Origin: Bradyrhizobium sp. LLZ17
GTDB taxonomy: Bacteria; Pseudomonadota; Alphaproteobacteria; Rhizobiales; Xanthobacteraceae
Length of the DNA stretch: 64,000 nucleotides
NCBI RefSeq assembly: GCF_041200145.1
Contig: NZ_CP165734.1
Location: 7,297,001 to 7,361,000 of the forward strand
Direction: 5' to 3'
Shown here: positions 46,137 to 55,542 of the stretch, one piece after another
How positions within the stretch are numbered: position 1 is the stretch's first letter
How the letters are laid out: each line of letters begins with the position of its first letter
Notes under the pieces: model-generated
What the model was told of the DNA's origin: nothing
Seen by the model: only the letters and a program-made list of their open reading frames with translations
Databases searched by the model: none
Translations under genes and position numbers: made by a program

Positions 46137-46352
46137 TTACGACGCTTACGGATTTTCCCTGCTCGCGGCAGATCAGATTCCCTGTTCGCCAGCGGAAAAT
46201 TCCCTGTTCCGATTTGGACGAAACGCGGCACTAACGCTTGGATTCCTTAGGATTCTCAGGTGCTTATGCGTATTCTCTTGTGTGGACGGTCCCTGGCGAT
46301 GGGGCGTTTTCCTGCAAATTTCCCTGTTCGCAGGGAAAATGATAGTCGGGCC
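46137..46352. repeat. Dispersed repeat A, copy 3 (right third)
   Basis: Matches the right-hand part of copies 1 and 2, more diverged. It again contains repeated TTCCCTG-like heptamers and ends in a perfect 8-bp hairpin TTTCCCTG / CAGGGAAA with a TTCG loop (46319-46338), the best preserved of the family. Confidence 0.7.
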
Positions 46353-46435
46353 CTATTGGGGCCTTGGGATGTGCGCTGGTTAGGTTTCCGATGGACTCGG
46401 GTTACAGGGAAGGGTTGACCAGCTGCGGGTCAGTT

Positions 46436-46640
46436 CGCTCCAAGCACGGCATCAGCCTGACGACTGTCTTTTTTGATGATGATGATGATCGCGCCGTCTC
46501 TGATCGCAAACCTCGCGCCGACCAATTTGGACATCTTTTCCGTAAGAGCAGACGGGAAGGGGACAGTGGGCCCGGTGACAGGATCACCGATGCTGATGGC
46601 TCGCTTGCGACGCCGTGGCCCAGAGCCTGACGAGGGTTTC
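46436..46640 (-). pseudogene. Remnant of the ADAVLxPN family gene
   Basis: About 200 bases aligned to the 3' end of the gene at 44200: the complement reads the ADAVLG tail, an enlarged D/K-rich stretch from a GAT repeat, then TEKM-SKLVGARFAIRD-like sequence and GDPVTGPTVPF. The frame is not maintained. It lies just to the right of repeat A copy 3, the same order as in 39849-40330. Confidence 0.65.
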
Positions 46641-46891
46641 GCCCGCCCTCCAGGCTATCATCGCCGCCAAATGCCATGAGCCATTTCGACGTTCAGCTCA
46701 CCCTTGCCGCTGCCCGGCTCCGTTTAATATGCTTGGGCATCAGCGCGGACTAGCGTCAGACGCGCCCACGCGTCAACGTCAGTTCTGCTGACCTCCTTTT
46801 TCAGGCCGCCGAATAGATTCCACTAGCTTTTCTTTTGCCGAGACTCCAAACTTCAGGAATTAGACTGCTGGATTTATTGGGGAACATTGCG

Positions 46892-47197
46892 ATGGCAAAA
46901 CCCGCCGTTTCCCGTGATGCGCTTCGTGGATTGTTTGCTTTTTATGCAGCGAAGTCACATCACGACCACAAGCACGATGGCGAACATCGTTTGTTGAACC
47001 TGTTTGGATCGGCTGAAGACATTCCTGATCGATTGCTGGAGCAATGGTCGGGAGGGGCTGAACTGCTCAACCCGGAACCAGTCGGTCACGTAATGGAGCC
47101 GCACACCCGTCAAGTCGCGAATGGCAGCGCACGTTATGATCATGCCAGCGACTTTCTCCACGCGCTCTTAAGAGACCTCGGTCAAAAACTGCAGTGA
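46892..47197 (+). CDS. Hypothetical protein, 101 residues
   Basis: From ATG 46892, MAKPAVSRDALRGLFAFYAA. Histidine-rich segment SHHDHKHDGEHR near residue 23. Predicted soluble and helical. No family recognised; upstream frame to 46835 lacks a ribosome site. Confidence 0.55.
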   Translation: MAKPAVSRDALRGLFAFYAAKSHHDHKHDGEHRLLNLFGSAEDIPDRLLEQWSGGAELLNPEPVGHVMEPHTRQVANGSARYDHASDFLHALLRDLGQKLQ

Positions 47198-47227
47198 CGA
47201 ATTCCGGCACTCAGATCGCGCTCACCA

Positions 47228-47488
47228 ATGCCAAGCTCGACTTACCACCCCCTCCATGAGAGGCTGCTAACGGAAAGCCGCGAAAGCCTTCGGCTAACCT
47301 TTTCAGAGGTCGAATCGATACTGGGAAAGCCTCTGCCGATGTCGGCTTACAGATTCACTGGCTGGTGGAGCACACTAAAGGGGGCAGGTCCACAAGCGAA
47401 AGCCTGGTTGTCCGCGGGCTTTCGTGTCCGCGTATCAATGAAGCATCGCGTCGTCGAATTCTATCGTTGTAACCTGGAATACCAATGA
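47228..47488 (+). CDS. Small protein resembling DUF7662
   Basis: 86 residues. The pattern YHPLHERLL ... LRLTFSEVESILGKPLPMSA ... WWSTLKGAGPQAKAWLSAGF matches the small DUF7662-type domain as I recall it: a predicted nucleic-acid- or peptide-binding unit with a conserved tryptophan pair. Assignment is from memory of the pattern. It starts 31 bases after the preceding gene. Confidence 0.65.
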   Translation: MPSSTYHPLHERLLTESRESLRLTFSEVESILGKPLPMSAYRFTGWWSTLKGAGPQAKAWLSAGFRVRVSMKHRVVEFYRCNLEYQ

Positions 47489-47876
47489 TTGTTAAGGAGC
47501 ACCTCGGCCTCACTCCACTGGCTGGTTTGTGGCTTCGTACATTCGAATTGAAAATAGCTCGATCGAAATGGCTCCAGAGTAGAGTTCGGCGGCGTTCTCA
47601 AACTGGTAGCCAGGCAATTCATTTCGGCGCGTCCGCTTACGAGGTCGGGCTCGCGTAAACCGAGCTGCTCTGCGGATGCGGCGGAGCACGACTTGCGGTG
47701 TGCCGAACACTGGAGATGACTTTCAGCTCCTAGCCTTCATCACCATCTCCCGATTTCGACGGAAGCTACGGCGGATCTCTGCAAATGGGAATCCGAGAAT
47801 GCTCGCGCTCGCGCGTTGACAGGTTCGCATATCAGTTGTGAAATGACGGCGGTTTCACCCAAAATGCGTTAGGAGG
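47489..47876. other. Non-coding stretch
   Basis: No gene supported. The last bases hold the AGGAGG ribosome site of the next gene. Confidence 0.4.
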
Positions 47877-47882
47877 GTGCAG

Positions 47883-48281
47883 ATGAGCGAACATGAGAAC
47901 CGACAGTTTGTTGAGCAGGCTTACGCCAACTTCAAAGCCGGTGAGATCCCGACGCTGTTGCAATCTATGTCAGAGGACGTCACGTGGCAGTTGCCAGAGG
48001 TTGAGAACGTGCCTTTTGCCGGCAAGCGACAGGGGCGCGGTGCGGTCGGCGAGTTCTTTTCGACCCTCGCCACGGTACAGGATCCGCGTTCATTCGAGCC
48101 AAGTGAATTCATCGCCCAGGGCGAAAAGGTCGTCGTGCTCGGTCATTACGTCTGGCAGGTCAAAGCCAATGGGCGCACCTACGAGAGCGACTTCGCGCAC
48201 GTCCTCACCATCCGCGCCGGTCAGATCGTAGCCTTCCACGAGTACACGGATTCAGCTGCGGCCGCCAAAGCGTTTTGTTAG
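47883..48281 (+). CDS. SnoaL/NTF2-like (ketosteroid-isomerase-related) protein
   Basis: 132 residues from ATG 47883, six bases after a perfect AGGAGG. The fold pattern is clear: FVEQAYANFKAGEIPTLLQ, DVTWQLPEVENVPFAGKRQG, GRGAVGEFFSTLA and GQIVAFHEYTDSAAAAKAF. Members act as small hydrolases, isomerases or binding proteins; the substrate is unknown. Confidence 0.88.
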   Translation: MSEHENRQFVEQAYANFKAGEIPTLLQSMSEDVTWQLPEVENVPFAGKRQGRGAVGEFFSTLATVQDPRSFEPSEFIAQGEKVVVLGHYVWQVKANGRTYESDFAHVLTIRAGQIVAFHEYTDSAAAAKAFC

Positions 48282-48692
48282 GGTTGAGCACCAAGTTAAG
48301 GCGACTCCACCTGGCGGGCAACAGCAGCAGGGGGCTCAATCATGTGGTGCCTCCGAGTGCAGCGGATCGCCGGTATCGTTGTCGAGAACGAGGAACTTCG
48401 TGGCAGCAGCGCGCGCTACTATGGGATTGCTCGTCCACGTTGGATCCCCTCAGAACGCATCGAGAATCGCCGTCCCGCGGTGTTTATGACGCACAGCGGC
48501 GGCTCGGCACAAGGCCCCGCCGTGACATGTGCCGAGCTTACCCGGTCTCGCTGCTCAAAATACTGACCGGACAAACGCCATCATGAAGGCAGAAGGTGCT
48601 GTTCGATATTGTTAGGCTGCAACATACGCAAAATTTTAGATGGGCGCAGGCGCCATGCATCGACGGCCCATGAGGATTGAGATCGGCTCTTC
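48282..48692. other. Non-coding stretch
   Basis: About 400 bases with no supportable gene. Confidence 0.4.
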
Positions 48693-48848
48693 ATGATCCC
48701 GCTTTTGCTGAATTGTCTGACAGTCTTTTTCATCATTGCAGGTTTGGTGCTGCTTTGGATCAACCTGCGAGCATCGCGACGAAAAAGAATTAACCTCACC
48801 CCGCAAGAGCATCGTGAGCAGACCAAGCCTGACCAGTTCCAGAACTAA
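48693..48848 (+). CDS. 51-residue single-pass membrane protein
   Basis: MIPLLLNCLTVFFIIAGLVL: one membrane segment at the N-terminus, then a basic stop-transfer RASRRKRINL and a polar tail. Short but with a clean hydrophobic profile, good codon use and a stop at 48846. GAGATCGG is the only ribosome-site-like sequence. Function unknown. Confidence 0.55.
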   Translation: MIPLLLNCLTVFFIIAGLVLLWINLRASRRKRINLTPQEHREQTKPDQFQN

Positions 48849-48859
48849 CCCGCAGCGGG

Positions 48860-49190
48860 GACATCAATCTTAATTTGAGCGTTTGATTGCAGCGGCGCAT
48901 TGGAGCGTTAGTCTTGCGCATCGGGCATTGCCCGTCCGGCCCCTGCCCAGGCGAAGCCCTCGCGCAACATGCTCGGCGCATCGGCTTCGTTTGTTGGCCA
49001 CGTGCGAGTGTCATTTTGAAGAGGCCGTCGAAACCGAAACTCTCGATCTCACCGAAATGCGCCGGCAGATCACGTGCGATCCCGGCACTCGGAAAGTCGA
49101 CGGATCACACATTTGTTGAACAGGCTGCTGATCGAGATTGCACATCGCAGTGAACCGGAGAGCGCAGCTCAGGTGCAGCACTGCGCTAAC
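48860..49190 (+). pseudogene. Decayed relative of the gene at 38483
   Basis: Matches 38310-38660 in order with many indels. LDLTEMRRQIT is followed by a frame break and then LNRLLIEIAHRSEPESAAQVQ, corresponding to FDLVEMRRQIT and LNRFLVKIASLSEPQDAAHAR. No open frame covers it. Confidence 0.6.
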
Positions 49191-49597
49191 CGCTCGCCAG
49201 AACGATGGCGGATATTGGATATGGAGGAACGCGTCACGAAGAACCTCCGTAGGCCGTTCGGTAAGGCCAACAAGGAGATCAAATCAGGCCGTCGAGAGCT
49301 CCCGCCGTTCTCACGTCGGCTGTTGGCGGTAGACGGGATGCGGCATAGCACTCAGTTCTGACCCGTTGCGGACTAGCCGGTAAGTTGGTTACGGGTGCGA
49401 AACGGCACGAGAATATGCCTTAGGGGTAATCCGCATTCTCCGTCGGCGACGGCAGCTTGCGGCAAAGTGGTGTCTTCAAAGTCGTATGAAACATTGATTG
49501 TGTGAGTGCCGGGAAAGCCCGGCAATTGCTCGCGCCCGGCTGTTTCTCGATCGGTCCGTTCAGCCATTGAGGCACCCATTCAGCTTGGAGGAGACCC
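49191..49597. other. Gap before the cupin gene
   Basis: No gene that I can support. A GGAGGAGA ribosome site lies just before the ATG at 49598. Confidence 0.4.
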
Positions 49598-50056
49598 ATG
49601 CAGCTTGCGCTGATTGAAGCCGCCCATTGCGACGTGGACCTCAGGCCATCCCCGATCGACCCATCCTGGATCATTGAAGGCAACCCGGAAGCGCGCTCGC
49701 ACGTGTTGTCGACCAGCACATGTGGCACTGCCAAGACCCTGATCTGGTCCTGCACTGAAGGCAAGTTCAATTGGTACTACGATGTCGATGAAACCATCAT
49801 GATCATCGAGGGATCCATTGTGCTTGAGAGCGAAGGCATGCCGCCAAGACGCTTTGGAGTTGGTGACGTGATTTCTTTTCGTCGCCGTGCCCATGCCAAA
49901 TGGCATGTCGAAGGGTATGTGAAGAAAGTCGCCTTCCTTCGCCTAAACAATCCGCTCCCCCTGGCCTTCGCCATCCGCGTCGTCAACAAGCTCCGGTCCT
50001 CGATCGCGCGGTATGCGCCAATGATGGCCACTGCTTGCGTCATACTTGCGCAGTAA
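49598..50056 (+). CDS. Cupin-domain protein
   Basis: 152 residues. A single small cupin of the ureidoglycine-aminohydrolase-like type: ARSHVLSTSTCGTAKTLIWSC, then GKFNWYYDVDETIMIIEGSI, GVGDVISFRRRAHAKWHVEG. The usual metal ligands are only partly present, with a glutamate in DETIMIIEG and a late histidine, so it may be non-enzymatic. The C-terminal about 35 residues are a hydrophobic extension. Confidence 0.85.
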   Translation: MQLALIEAAHCDVDLRPSPIDPSWIIEGNPEARSHVLSTSTCGTAKTLIWSCTEGKFNWYYDVDETIMIIEGSIVLESEGMPPRRFGVGDVISFRRRAHAKWHVEGYVKKVAFLRLNNPLPLAFAIRVVNKLRSSIARYAPMMATACVILAQ

Positions 50057-50188
50057 AGTCGCACTTGCGCCTGTGGGTCATCGAGCCCGTGGGGCGGTCC
50101 AGCAATATGTCTGCCGCCAAGAGTAGCCCGGGTCACGAACTCAGGGCAGATCGACGCGAATGACCGAAGGCCGTCATTGCAAGGGTTT

Positions 50189-51061
50189 CTATTTTCCCGC
50201 CCGTGACACGGCTCCGTCTTCACCGCCCGCTCCGGCGGCGGCCACGATGGCGCTTTCCCGGAGCGGCGCATGGGTAGGCTGCGGCTCCGATAATTCCTGG
50301 CAGTACATCCGATCGAGCTTGCGCTGCATGAGCGCATAACAATCGCATGCGATCCTCTCGAGCCGCGCTCGATCGATCTCTACAAATCCGCGCCGGTCGG
50401 ACGGTACGGCTCCGGTCTCCCGTAGCTTGCTCATCGTCAGAGTCACTGTCGTCCGCCGCACCCCAAGGAGTTGCGCAAGCGCCTCCTGCGTTACCGGAAG
50501 AAGGTCATTGGGAACGCGGTCGTGAAGCTGCAGGAGCCACCGCGCCATGCGGCCATCCACCCGGTGCAGCGCGTTGCAAGCGGCTACATGCTGGAGCTGC
50601 AATAACACCGCGCGGGCGTGGAGCTGCACGACATTCCTGATGGCTGCGCTCTGCGCGTAGGCATCCCGAAGTTTGGCGGCGGAAATCATTGATGCTGTGC
50701 CGCCGATGCGAGCAATCGCGGTCACGGATGAAAGGGAGGGGCCCAGCACGGAGAAAGACGCCAAAGCGCCTTCCCGTCCCATCAAGGTGGTCGCGACCGT
50801 TTGCCCGTCCGGCATATCGAGCATGAAGGCGATTGCGCCGCTATGGGGAAAATAAACTGGGTCCATCTCATCGCCCGACCGCACCAGGACGGCGTCGGGT
50901 TCAAACGAGACCTTCTGGAAGTAGGGCGTGAGCAAGCCGAGATCCGCCGGCGGCAGCGCTGCCAGTAGCCGATTCCCGATGCCAGTGCGGTGGACGGTCA
51001 CGATGTTTTCTTGTGAAAGTGCACCCAATGAATGGCGGTATCCATTTAATTCATTTACCAT
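50189..51061 (-). CDS. Crp/Fnr-family transcription regulator
   Basis: 290 residues. Cyclic-nucleotide-binding domain (about 30-145: LTPYFQKVSFEPDAVLVRSG, DPVYFPHSGAIAFML) and C-terminal helix-turn-helix (about 185-235: LLPVTQEALAQLLGVRRTTVT, SKLRETGAV). No FNR-type cysteine cluster, so not an oxygen sensor of that kind. The C-terminal tail is alanine/glycine-rich. It is divergent from nothing nearby; 600 non-coding bases precede it. Confidence 0.9.
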   Translation of the reverse strand: MVNELNGYRHSLGALSQENIVTVHRTGIGNRLLAALPPADLGLLTPYFQKVSFEPDAVLVRSGDEMDPVYFPHSGAIAFMLDMPDGQTVATTLMGREGALASFSVLGPSLSSVTAIARIGGTASMISAAKLRDAYAQSAAIRNVVQLHARAVLLQLQHVAACNALHRVDGRMARWLLQLHDRVPNDLLPVTQEALAQLLGVRRTTVTLTMSKLRETGAVPSDRRGFVEIDRARLERIACDCYALMQRKLDRMYCQELSEPQPTHAPLRESAIVAAAGAGGEDGAVSRAGK

Positions 51062-51667
51062 GATTATCCAAAATACGAGTTGCCGAACGGCAACTTATCC
51101 AACCAGAGCGGCCAATCGAGATCAAGTATGGACATTTGCGGAGACATTGCCGGCGTCTCGGCGTGCAGACAGGATTAGTCATACCTTTGCCGCTCGGAGA
51201 GTGGGGCCTACTTGATCGACCGGTGGCGATTGCAGCGGCGCGGGAGTCCGCCCTTTGGCTGTGTCCGTTTGAAGCTCGCGATCAGAAATGGGTGCTCGAA
51301 CTTCACCATTTCAGGTCGCGATCGGGTCATCATCATGATCGTCCTCGCCCGTATTCAGCGCTCGAGCGAAAGCGGCTCCACTGCAAACCGAAGCCGGAAA
51401 CTCCGTCTCGGAGTCTTGCGGGTCCGGATTAATAGTTATCGACCTAATCAATCGGAAGAGCATGATCTCATCGACGGCAAACACAACTCACCAGAAATGT
51501 CTCTTCCTGGCCTATCGCTTCAGCTTGCGTGCTACAGCGACATGTCCGGAGTGGGAGTAGACCGGCAGTCGTCCAGCTACGGGCGAACCGACCCGATTGA
51601 CCCGTTGCGGATGTTGGCACCTTTGGTCGAACACGTGTCCCACTGCGGCTTGGATCACGCCGCGGGC
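51062..51667. other. Non-coding stretch
   Basis: About 600 bases; frames are open in several phases but none shows a domain or good start. It should contain the regulator's promoter. Confidence 0.4.
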
Positions 51668-52003
51668 CTAGCGTGAGGGATTGCAATTTAGCTCCTTGAT
51701 CCTGCCGGCGCCGTCAAACGCAAAAAGCGCACTCATGACACCAAGATTGGTGATGTAGGAGATAATGGTCCCGTCGTTGTGCGAGGGATTGAGATCGTCC
51801 AAATTGCCTGCCGGATGGTTTCGGAGGCGATCGGTCCAATAGGCACGAAGTGCCTTGCGGCTGGTAATGGTTTTGACGCCGCTAGCGCTGCAGCCGCAGT
51901 GAACCACGGCATCTTCGGCATACATTTCCAAGATCGCCTCGATATTGCCGGCGCGGTAGGCATCGAGCCAGTCAATCGCAATTGCCATCGGGTCAAATGA
52001 CAT
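51668..52003 (-). CDS. NTF2-like protein
   Basis: 111 residues: MAIAIDWLDAYRAGNIEAIL then MYAEDAVVHCGCSASG and ITSRKALRAYWTDRL, the SnoaL/NTF2 pattern. It lies divergent to the large regulator at 52118 with about 115 bases between, so the two may share a control region. Specific activity unknown. Confidence 0.83.
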   Translation of the reverse strand: MSFDPMAIAIDWLDAYRAGNIEAILEMYAEDAVVHCGCSASGVKTITSRKALRAYWTDRLRNHPAGNLDDLNPSHNDGTIISYITNLGVMSALFAFDGAGRIKELNCNPSR

Positions 52004-52117
52004 GTTTTCTCACCAAAATGCCCTAAAAGCTCGCGGTTCCAATGTCGGTTTTGCCCCGCCAAGCCCCTTTCTTCATTCGATTAATTGTATTTTAATACCT
52101 CGGCCGGCCTCGGCCAT

Positions 52118-52462
52118 ATGCCAAAGTACATAGATGGCCGGGCCGAGGCAGAGTCCATGCTAGACGTGTCTGCGAAGCAGGGCACCTTCAAGCGCGACCG
52201 GCTTGTGATCGTAGATCAACAACCCATCGTTCTGCAGGGCCTGAAATCGATACTCGGAGCACAGCAGGACTTTGACCTTGTCGCATCATGCAGCGATAGG
52301 ACAAGCTGCCTCGAAGCCATTCGGAATTTGACACCCGACGTCGCGCTTATTGCCGACACCCTGCCAGATCTGACCGCAGCCGAGATCCTGGCGATTGCGA
52401 AAGCTGAGAATCTTCCCACGCGCCTCGTGTTCTTTACCGAGTCCGATCCAACCACGATCTAA
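52118..52462 (+). CDS. Receiver-like domain of a LuxR-type regulator (5' segment)
   Basis: 115 residues from ATG 52118 (a TTG at 52085 and an ATG at 52157 with GAGG before it are alternatives). RLVIVDQQPIVLQGLKSIL and PDVALIADTLPDLTAAEIL align with NarL-type receivers, but the phospho-acceptor aspartate is alanine by alignment and the first acidic pair is reduced to one residue, so it is probably a pseudo-receiver. The frame stops at 52462, but adding one base near 52456 continues TT-DLTRAITAGTCSAISKHASAE into the next segment. Domain of the same gene as 52522-55907. Confidence 0.75.
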   Translation: MPKYIDGRAEAESMLDVSAKQGTFKRDRLVIVDQQPIVLQGLKSILGAQQDFDLVASCSDRTSCLEAIRNLTPDVALIADTLPDLTAAEILAIAKAENLPTRLVFFTESDPTTI

Positions 52463-52521
52463 CCCGAGCGATTACTGCTGGCACCTGCAGCGCGATTTCG
52501 AAGCACGCCTCCGCCGAGACC

Positions 52522-55500
52522 ATGCTGCGATTGCTGCGGCTGTTGACGAAGCACAGTGTGCCGCCGACGCATGTCGATCTCTCGCCGGCAGGCACGGAAG
52601 CTGACGGCATCGGGAAAACTGAAAACAGCCTGGAGCTATTGACGCACCGGGAACGTGAAATCGTGCGACTGGTGTCAGAGGGAATGTCGAACAAGGAGAT
52701 CGCGCGCCGGCTAAACGTTTCACCAGGGACAGTCAAAGTACACCTGTCGAATATATTTCATAAGCTCGAGATCACCAACAGGACGGTGCTCGCGACCCTC
52801 GCGCTGTTAAAACATTCCTCGGGCTTCGGCACGCTCGCGCTGGCGTTTCTGGCGATCACCATTGCGGACGAACTCAAGGCATCGGAAGCGAACAACATGC
52901 TTCCGCATGACGACAGCATCGGCCCCGCGGGAGAGCACGCCGGTTATGAGCCCTGGAAAAGAGCCATTCTCCGGCACCTCGTCGCCTGGGAATTGGGCGA
53001 GATGCTCCCGCTCAGCCAGAGAGATTCTTTGGCCAAGCTGGGCCAAGCCGCGAAAATTGCGGCGGCAATGGAAGCCCTGCACGTGGCTGAGGACTCCGCA
53101 GGATCGAAGCCGTGGAAAAACAACGGTCCTGTCGGATCGAACACGCCCGATCTTGCTGCGCCTCCACACCGGCGAACCAGCGACACACAGACCGGAGGTG
53201 ACCTGACCGCGGAACATCAATTCCCCCGGCTTACCTCCAATCCGATGCCGATTCAGGGAGGGTATGGCGACTTCGCCATTCTCGCCGGCGCGTTGATCTA
53301 CGCACTGCACGACCCCCATCTCGCGGCGCAGGCGCATGAGCTGGATCAAGCTTCGATCGACACTGTCGTGGCCGTCGCCGGAGAGAATGCGGCCACAAAA
53401 CTGGCCGCGATCACTCATGCCGACATCGAGCATGTCGACAACTCGGCCGCGGGCGTCCCTTCGCACGAGTCCCGCCTCTCTTCAGCGCACGTGACCTCTG
53501 GAGAAGACGCTCGGAGCCTGGTGAGTCATGGCGCCGAGGGTGACACACTCAGAAAACCCGTTGCCTTGCTTGACGCCGGTCACGATGCCGGTGTTGCCGG
53601 ATACGACCGCGATCAACTGATGGGCGGCGGCAACGTTGATGGGAACATTGTTCATCGCTCTCCGGCCGATTCGAATCGTACATATTCCCACTCCGATTTC
53701 GCATCTGGGTCGAGCAGGATCAATCTTGCGGCTTTCGGAGCGCTTGCGTGGCTGCATATGACAGCGGCAAGCAAGTCCATACCGCCACATACCCTTGCCT
53801 GGATCTACGACGCGGCAAGCAATGAAACGGTCGTCTATGTGAATCCGACCGGTCGTGTCCTTGATATCGGGGATCGCGGCGTGCTGGAAATCCATCTGCA
53901 GGGGATTGTATCGGTGGCGGAATCGGATTCCGTCGGCCAGCGAGAAGGCACAGCCGTCGCAATCACCCTTGAGAAGCTCGAAGAAGCGCTGACATCGGCG
54001 AGCGCCATCGATGACACCGTTCTGAGCAAGGACAAGGTCCACGCCGGCATTGAGGCGAGCGAGAGCACGCCCGGAACGGCCGGCGTTTGGGCCATTCCGG
54101 CCGACGACGGCTTGAGGTTCCAGTTCGGGCAGTCCCGGACCGGCTCGGGCGGGACGGCAAGCTTCCGAGCCTCTACTGGCGATTCGGCGGATGCGTCGGA
54201 TGAGAGCGATGGTGCGTCCGGCGAATTGGTTCGCGTATCATCGACCGACCCGGCTCAGAGCGCGACAGCTGCGGCCGTTGGAAATCTCACATCCAACAGT
54301 GAGCCGACCAAAACGGGCACGAGCGTTTCGTCGACTGGGCCGAACGAGATCGTCCAACCGAGCGTCGTAACGGCGGACAGCGCCGACCGCGGTAACTCGC
54401 AGCATGCTTCGGAGGCAGGGTCTGCAAAGGCTGCTGCCACGGAATCGACTGAGGCTGACTCCACGCCGGGCAACGGCGCCGAGCATCACGCTCAGGCCTT
54501 GGACGCTCCGCAAGGGTCAGCGGACAAGGCGAAATCAAGCGGAGTCGAACACGGCAACTCGCAGCACTCTGCAAACGCGCCGGCCGCAGCCGAGAACGTC
54601 GGATCGAGCATCGCAGCGGTCGATAGTGAGGACCATGGTAACTCCCAACACGCTTCGGAGCCAGGATCTGCAAAGGCTGCCGCTACGGAATCGACGGAAG
54701 CTGACTCCACGCCGGGCAACGGCGCCGAGCATCACACTCAGGCCTTGGACGCTCCGCAAGGGTCAGCGGACAAGGCGAAATCAAGCGGAGTCGAACACGG
54801 CAACTCGCAGCACTCTGCAAACGCGCCGGCCGCAGCCGAGAACGTCGGATCGAGCATCGCAGCGGTCGATAGTGAGGACCATGGTAACTCCCAACACGCT
54901 TGGGAGACAGGGTCTGCAAAGGCTGCCGCTGCGGATTCGATTGAAGCTGACTCCAAGCCGGGCAATGGCGCCGAGCATCACGCTTCGGCTTCGGACGCTC
55001 CGCAAGGATCAGCGGACAAGGCAGAACCGGGCGAAGTCGAACACGGCAACTCGGAGCACTCAAAGTCTGCAAACGCGCCGGACGCAGCGGAGAACGCCGG
55101 ATCGAGCGTCGCAGCGGCCGACAGTGCGGACCATGGTAACTCCCAACACGCTTCGGAGCCAGGGTCTGCAAAGGCTGCCGCTGCGGAATCGATTGAAGCT
55201 GACTCCAAGCCGGGCAACGGCGTCGGCAATGGCGCCGAGCATCACGCTTCGGCCTTGGACGCTCCGCAAGGGTCAGCGGACAAGGCAGAAGCGGGCGAAG
55301 TCGAACACGGCAACTCGCAGCACTTTGCAAACGCGCCGGACGCAGCGGAGAACGCCGGATCGAGCGTCGCAGCGGCCGACTGTGCGGACCATGGTAACTC
55401 CCAACACGCTTCGGGTCAGGGTCTGCAAAGGCTGCTGCCACGGAATCGACTGAAGCTGACTCCAAGCCGGACAACGGCGTCGGCAATGGGGCGGAGCATC

Positions 55501-55542
55501 ACGCTCAGGCTTCGGACGTTGCGGGGGCGTCAGCGGCAGTGA
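52522..55542 (+). CDS. LuxR-type regulator with tandem HGNSQH repeats (central segment)
   Basis: 1,006 codons as read. The LuxR helix-turn-helix is intact near the start (LTHREREIVRLVSEGMSNKE then IARRLNVSPGTVKVHLSNIF, about 40-85). The following about 570 residues are acidic to neutral and include WIYDAASNETVVYVNPTGRV and LEIHLQGIVSVAESDSV, a segment I recall from other rhizobial proteins. From about residue 620 there are tandem repeats of about 82 residues with paired HGNSQH motifs. The frame is lost near 55415 and should continue in the segment at 55539. DNA-binding role is expected; the role of the tail is unknown. Confidence 0.8.
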   Translation: MLRLLRLLTKHSVPPTHVDLSPAGTEADGIGKTENSLELLTHREREIVRLVSEGMSNKEIARRLNVSPGTVKVHLSNIFHKLEITNRTVLATLALLKHSSGFGTLALAFLAITIADELKASEANNMLPHDDSIGPAGEHAGYEPWKRAILRHLVAWELGEMLPLSQRDSLAKLGQAAKIAAAMEALHVAEDSAGSKPWKNNGPVGSNTPDLAAPPHRRTSDTQTGGDLTAEHQFPRLTSNPMPIQGGYGDFAILAGALIYALHDPHLAAQAHELDQASIDTVVAVAGENAATKLAAITHADIEHVDNSAAGVPSHESRLSSAHVTSGEDARSLVSHGAEGDTLRKPVALLDAGHDAGVAGYDRDQLMGGGNVDGNIVHRSPADSNRTYSHSDFASGSSRINLAAFGALAWLHMTAASKSIPPHTLAWIYDAASNETVVYVNPTGRVLDIGDRGVLEIHLQGIVSVAESDSVGQREGTAVAITLEKLEEALTSASAIDDTVLSKDKVHAGIEASESTPGTAGVWAIPADDGLRFQFGQSRTGSGGTASFRASTGDSADASDESDGASGELVRVSSTDPAQSATAAAVGNLTSNSEPTKTGTSVSSTGPNEIVQPSVVTADSADRGNSQHASEAGSAKAAATESTEADSTPGNGAEHHAQALDAPQGSADKAKSSGVEHGNSQHSANAPAAAENVGSSIAAVDSEDHGNSQHASEPGSAKAAATESTEADSTPGNGAEHHTQALDAPQGSADKAKSSGVEHGNSQHSANAPAAAENVGSSIAAVDSEDHGNSQHAWETGSAKAAAADSIEADSKPGNGAEHHASASDAPQGSADKAEPGEVEHGNSEHSKSANAPDAAENAGSSVAAADSADHGNSQHASEPGSAKAAAAESIEADSKPGNGVGNGAEHHASALDAPQGSADKAEAGEVEHGNSQHFANAPDAAENAGSSVAAADCADHGNSQHASGQGLQRLLPRNRLKLTPSRTTASAMGRSITLRLRTLRGRQRQ

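Noticed and set aside
52085..52120. Palindromic CGGCCGGCC stretch as an operator for the divergent genes
   Set aside because: It is a short GC palindrome of a kind expected by chance at this base composition.
54404..55453. 349-codon + frame through the tandem repeats
   Set aside because: A second phase of the same repeats, arginine/threonine-rich; the HGNSQH phase keeps a recognisable start, HTH and end.
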